DNA of 5,738 bases from JAAFIP01 sp043769005 (GTDB lineage: Bacteria; Pseudomonadota; Gammaproteobacteria; Burkholderiales; Burkholderiaceae_C): assembly GCA_043769005.1 (NCBI GenBank), contig JAYVJV010000117.1, positions 1 to 5,738 of the forward strand, in the 5' to 3' direction. How positions within the stretch are numbered: position 1 is the stretch's first letter; each line of letters starts with the position of its first letter. The translations under genes and the position numbers were made by a program. Shown piece by piece: positions 5,323-5,738 of this stretch. The notes under the pieces are model-generated. The model had not been told where the DNA came from and searched no databases. It saw only the letters and a list, made by a program, of their open reading frames with translations.

Positions 5323-5738
5323 AGACACGTATGTCAATAATCCGCCACATTGCAAATACCCCCAGCGCCATCATCACCAAGGCACCAATCACCAGGCGAA
5401 TGCCCCCCGGGTCGGTAAACAGCACAGACAGATATTTGGGATTCATGACCTGGATCGCTCCGGCCACACAAAACGGCAGCGCGGTCAAAATCCATGCCGA
5501 CAACTTGCCTTCAGCCGCCAGCACGCGCACCTTCGCTATCAGCTTGAAGCGGTCACGCACCAGCTCGGATAGTTTGCCCAGCAACTCAGCCAGGTTGCCC
5601 CCGGTTTCGCGCTGGATAATCACCGCCATCACAAAATAGCGCATGTCAGCGCTTTGCACCCTGCCCGCCAGGTTATTCATTGCGTTTTCAATCGAAATAC
5701 CAAAGCTGATCTCGTCCGACGTGATCTTGAACTCACCC
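5321..5738 (-). CDS. tadB: Tad pilus inner-membrane platform protein TadB, C-terminal part (5' end outside window)
   Basis: The reading frame stays open to the right edge, so the ATG at 5680 is internal and not the start. The visible 138 residues begin GEFKITSDEISFGISIENAM and continue NNLAGRVQSADMRYFVMAV, then IIQRETGGNLAELLGKLSELVRD split across about 39-62 of the fragment. The SFG...L..R......F..A..IQ...GGNLAE pattern is the T2SSF domain as found in TadB. A basic RFKLIAKVRVLAAEGKLSAW region leads to two C-terminal hydrophobic segments (about 79-98 and 114-131 of the fragment), giving the expected membrane-anchored end. About 180 N-terminal residues would lie beyond the window if it is of usual length. 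TadB pairs with TadC in the inner-membrane platform under the TadA ATPase. The stop codon overlaps the tadC ribosome site. Confidence 0.92.
   Translation of the reverse strand, partial: GEFKITSDEISFGISIENAMNNLAGRVQSADMRYFVMAVIIQRETGGNLAELLGKLSELVRDRFKLIAKVRVLAAEGKLSAWILTALPFCVAGAIQVMNPKYLSVLFTDPGGIRLVIGALVMMALGVFAMWRIIDIRV

Noticed and set aside
4890..5639. Long plus-strand open frame (249 codons) opposite tadC and tadB
   Set aside because: It lies antisense to two well-identified Tad genes, its translation is a low-complexity Ser/Ala/Arg/Thr-rich sequence with no family features, and it crosses a gene boundary. It is a by-product of GC-rich codon use on the other strand.
5321..5680. A complete 119-residue gene starting at the ATG at 5680
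   Set aside because: The frame continues open to the window edge with TadB-like sequence (DEISFGISIENA), so this ATG is internal to a truncated-by-window tadB.

Overview
The window looks like a chromosomal segment from a beta-proteobacterium, most likely of the Comamonadaceae (Rhodoferax/Polaromonas-like). The grounds are the gene order rplU-rpmA-obgE-proB, the close resemblance of the L27, Obg and ProB proteins to what I recall from that family, moderately high GC with GC-rich third positions, and an AT-rich intergenic repeat that resembles a dispersed Comamonadaceae repeat. The genus is an inference from memory and was not tested by alignment.

Layout. On the plus strand, positions 8-598 hold rplU and rpmA (ribosomal proteins L21 and L27), tightly coupled and closed by a textbook intrinsic terminator at 624-654. 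Only 13 bases after its T-run comes obgE (668-1810), a ribosome-assembly GTPase. A 99-base AT-rich gap carrying a degenerate repeat follows, then proB (1910-3043), glutamate 5-kinase of proline synthesis. On the minus strand, converging on proB, is the 3' end of a Tad/Flp pilus (tight adherence) locus, transcribed from the right edge leftward: tadB (C-terminal part only), tadC, and a TPR lipoprotein of the TadD type with an added C-terminal LytR_C-like domain (3084-4316). The two converging sets are separated by 40 bases.

How the genes work together. rplU, rpmA and obgE all serve the large ribosomal subunit; obgE and proB conventionally trail rplU-rpmA in beta-proteobacteria. TadB and TadC are the paired inner-membrane platform proteins of the Flp pilus machine, and TadD is its outer-membrane-directed TPR lipoprotein. 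The upstream Tad genes (expected tadA, rcpA and others) would lie beyond the right edge.

There is no gene-free stretch over 300 bases. I see no RNA gene, CRISPR array, insertion sequence or prophage part. I did not find a previously undescribed system; the points most worth a second look are the LytR_C-like fusion on the TadD lipoprotein, the terminator pressed against an obgE start that has no Shine-Dalgarno, the degenerate repeat ahead of proB, and the junction between a housekeeping cluster and a Tad locus.
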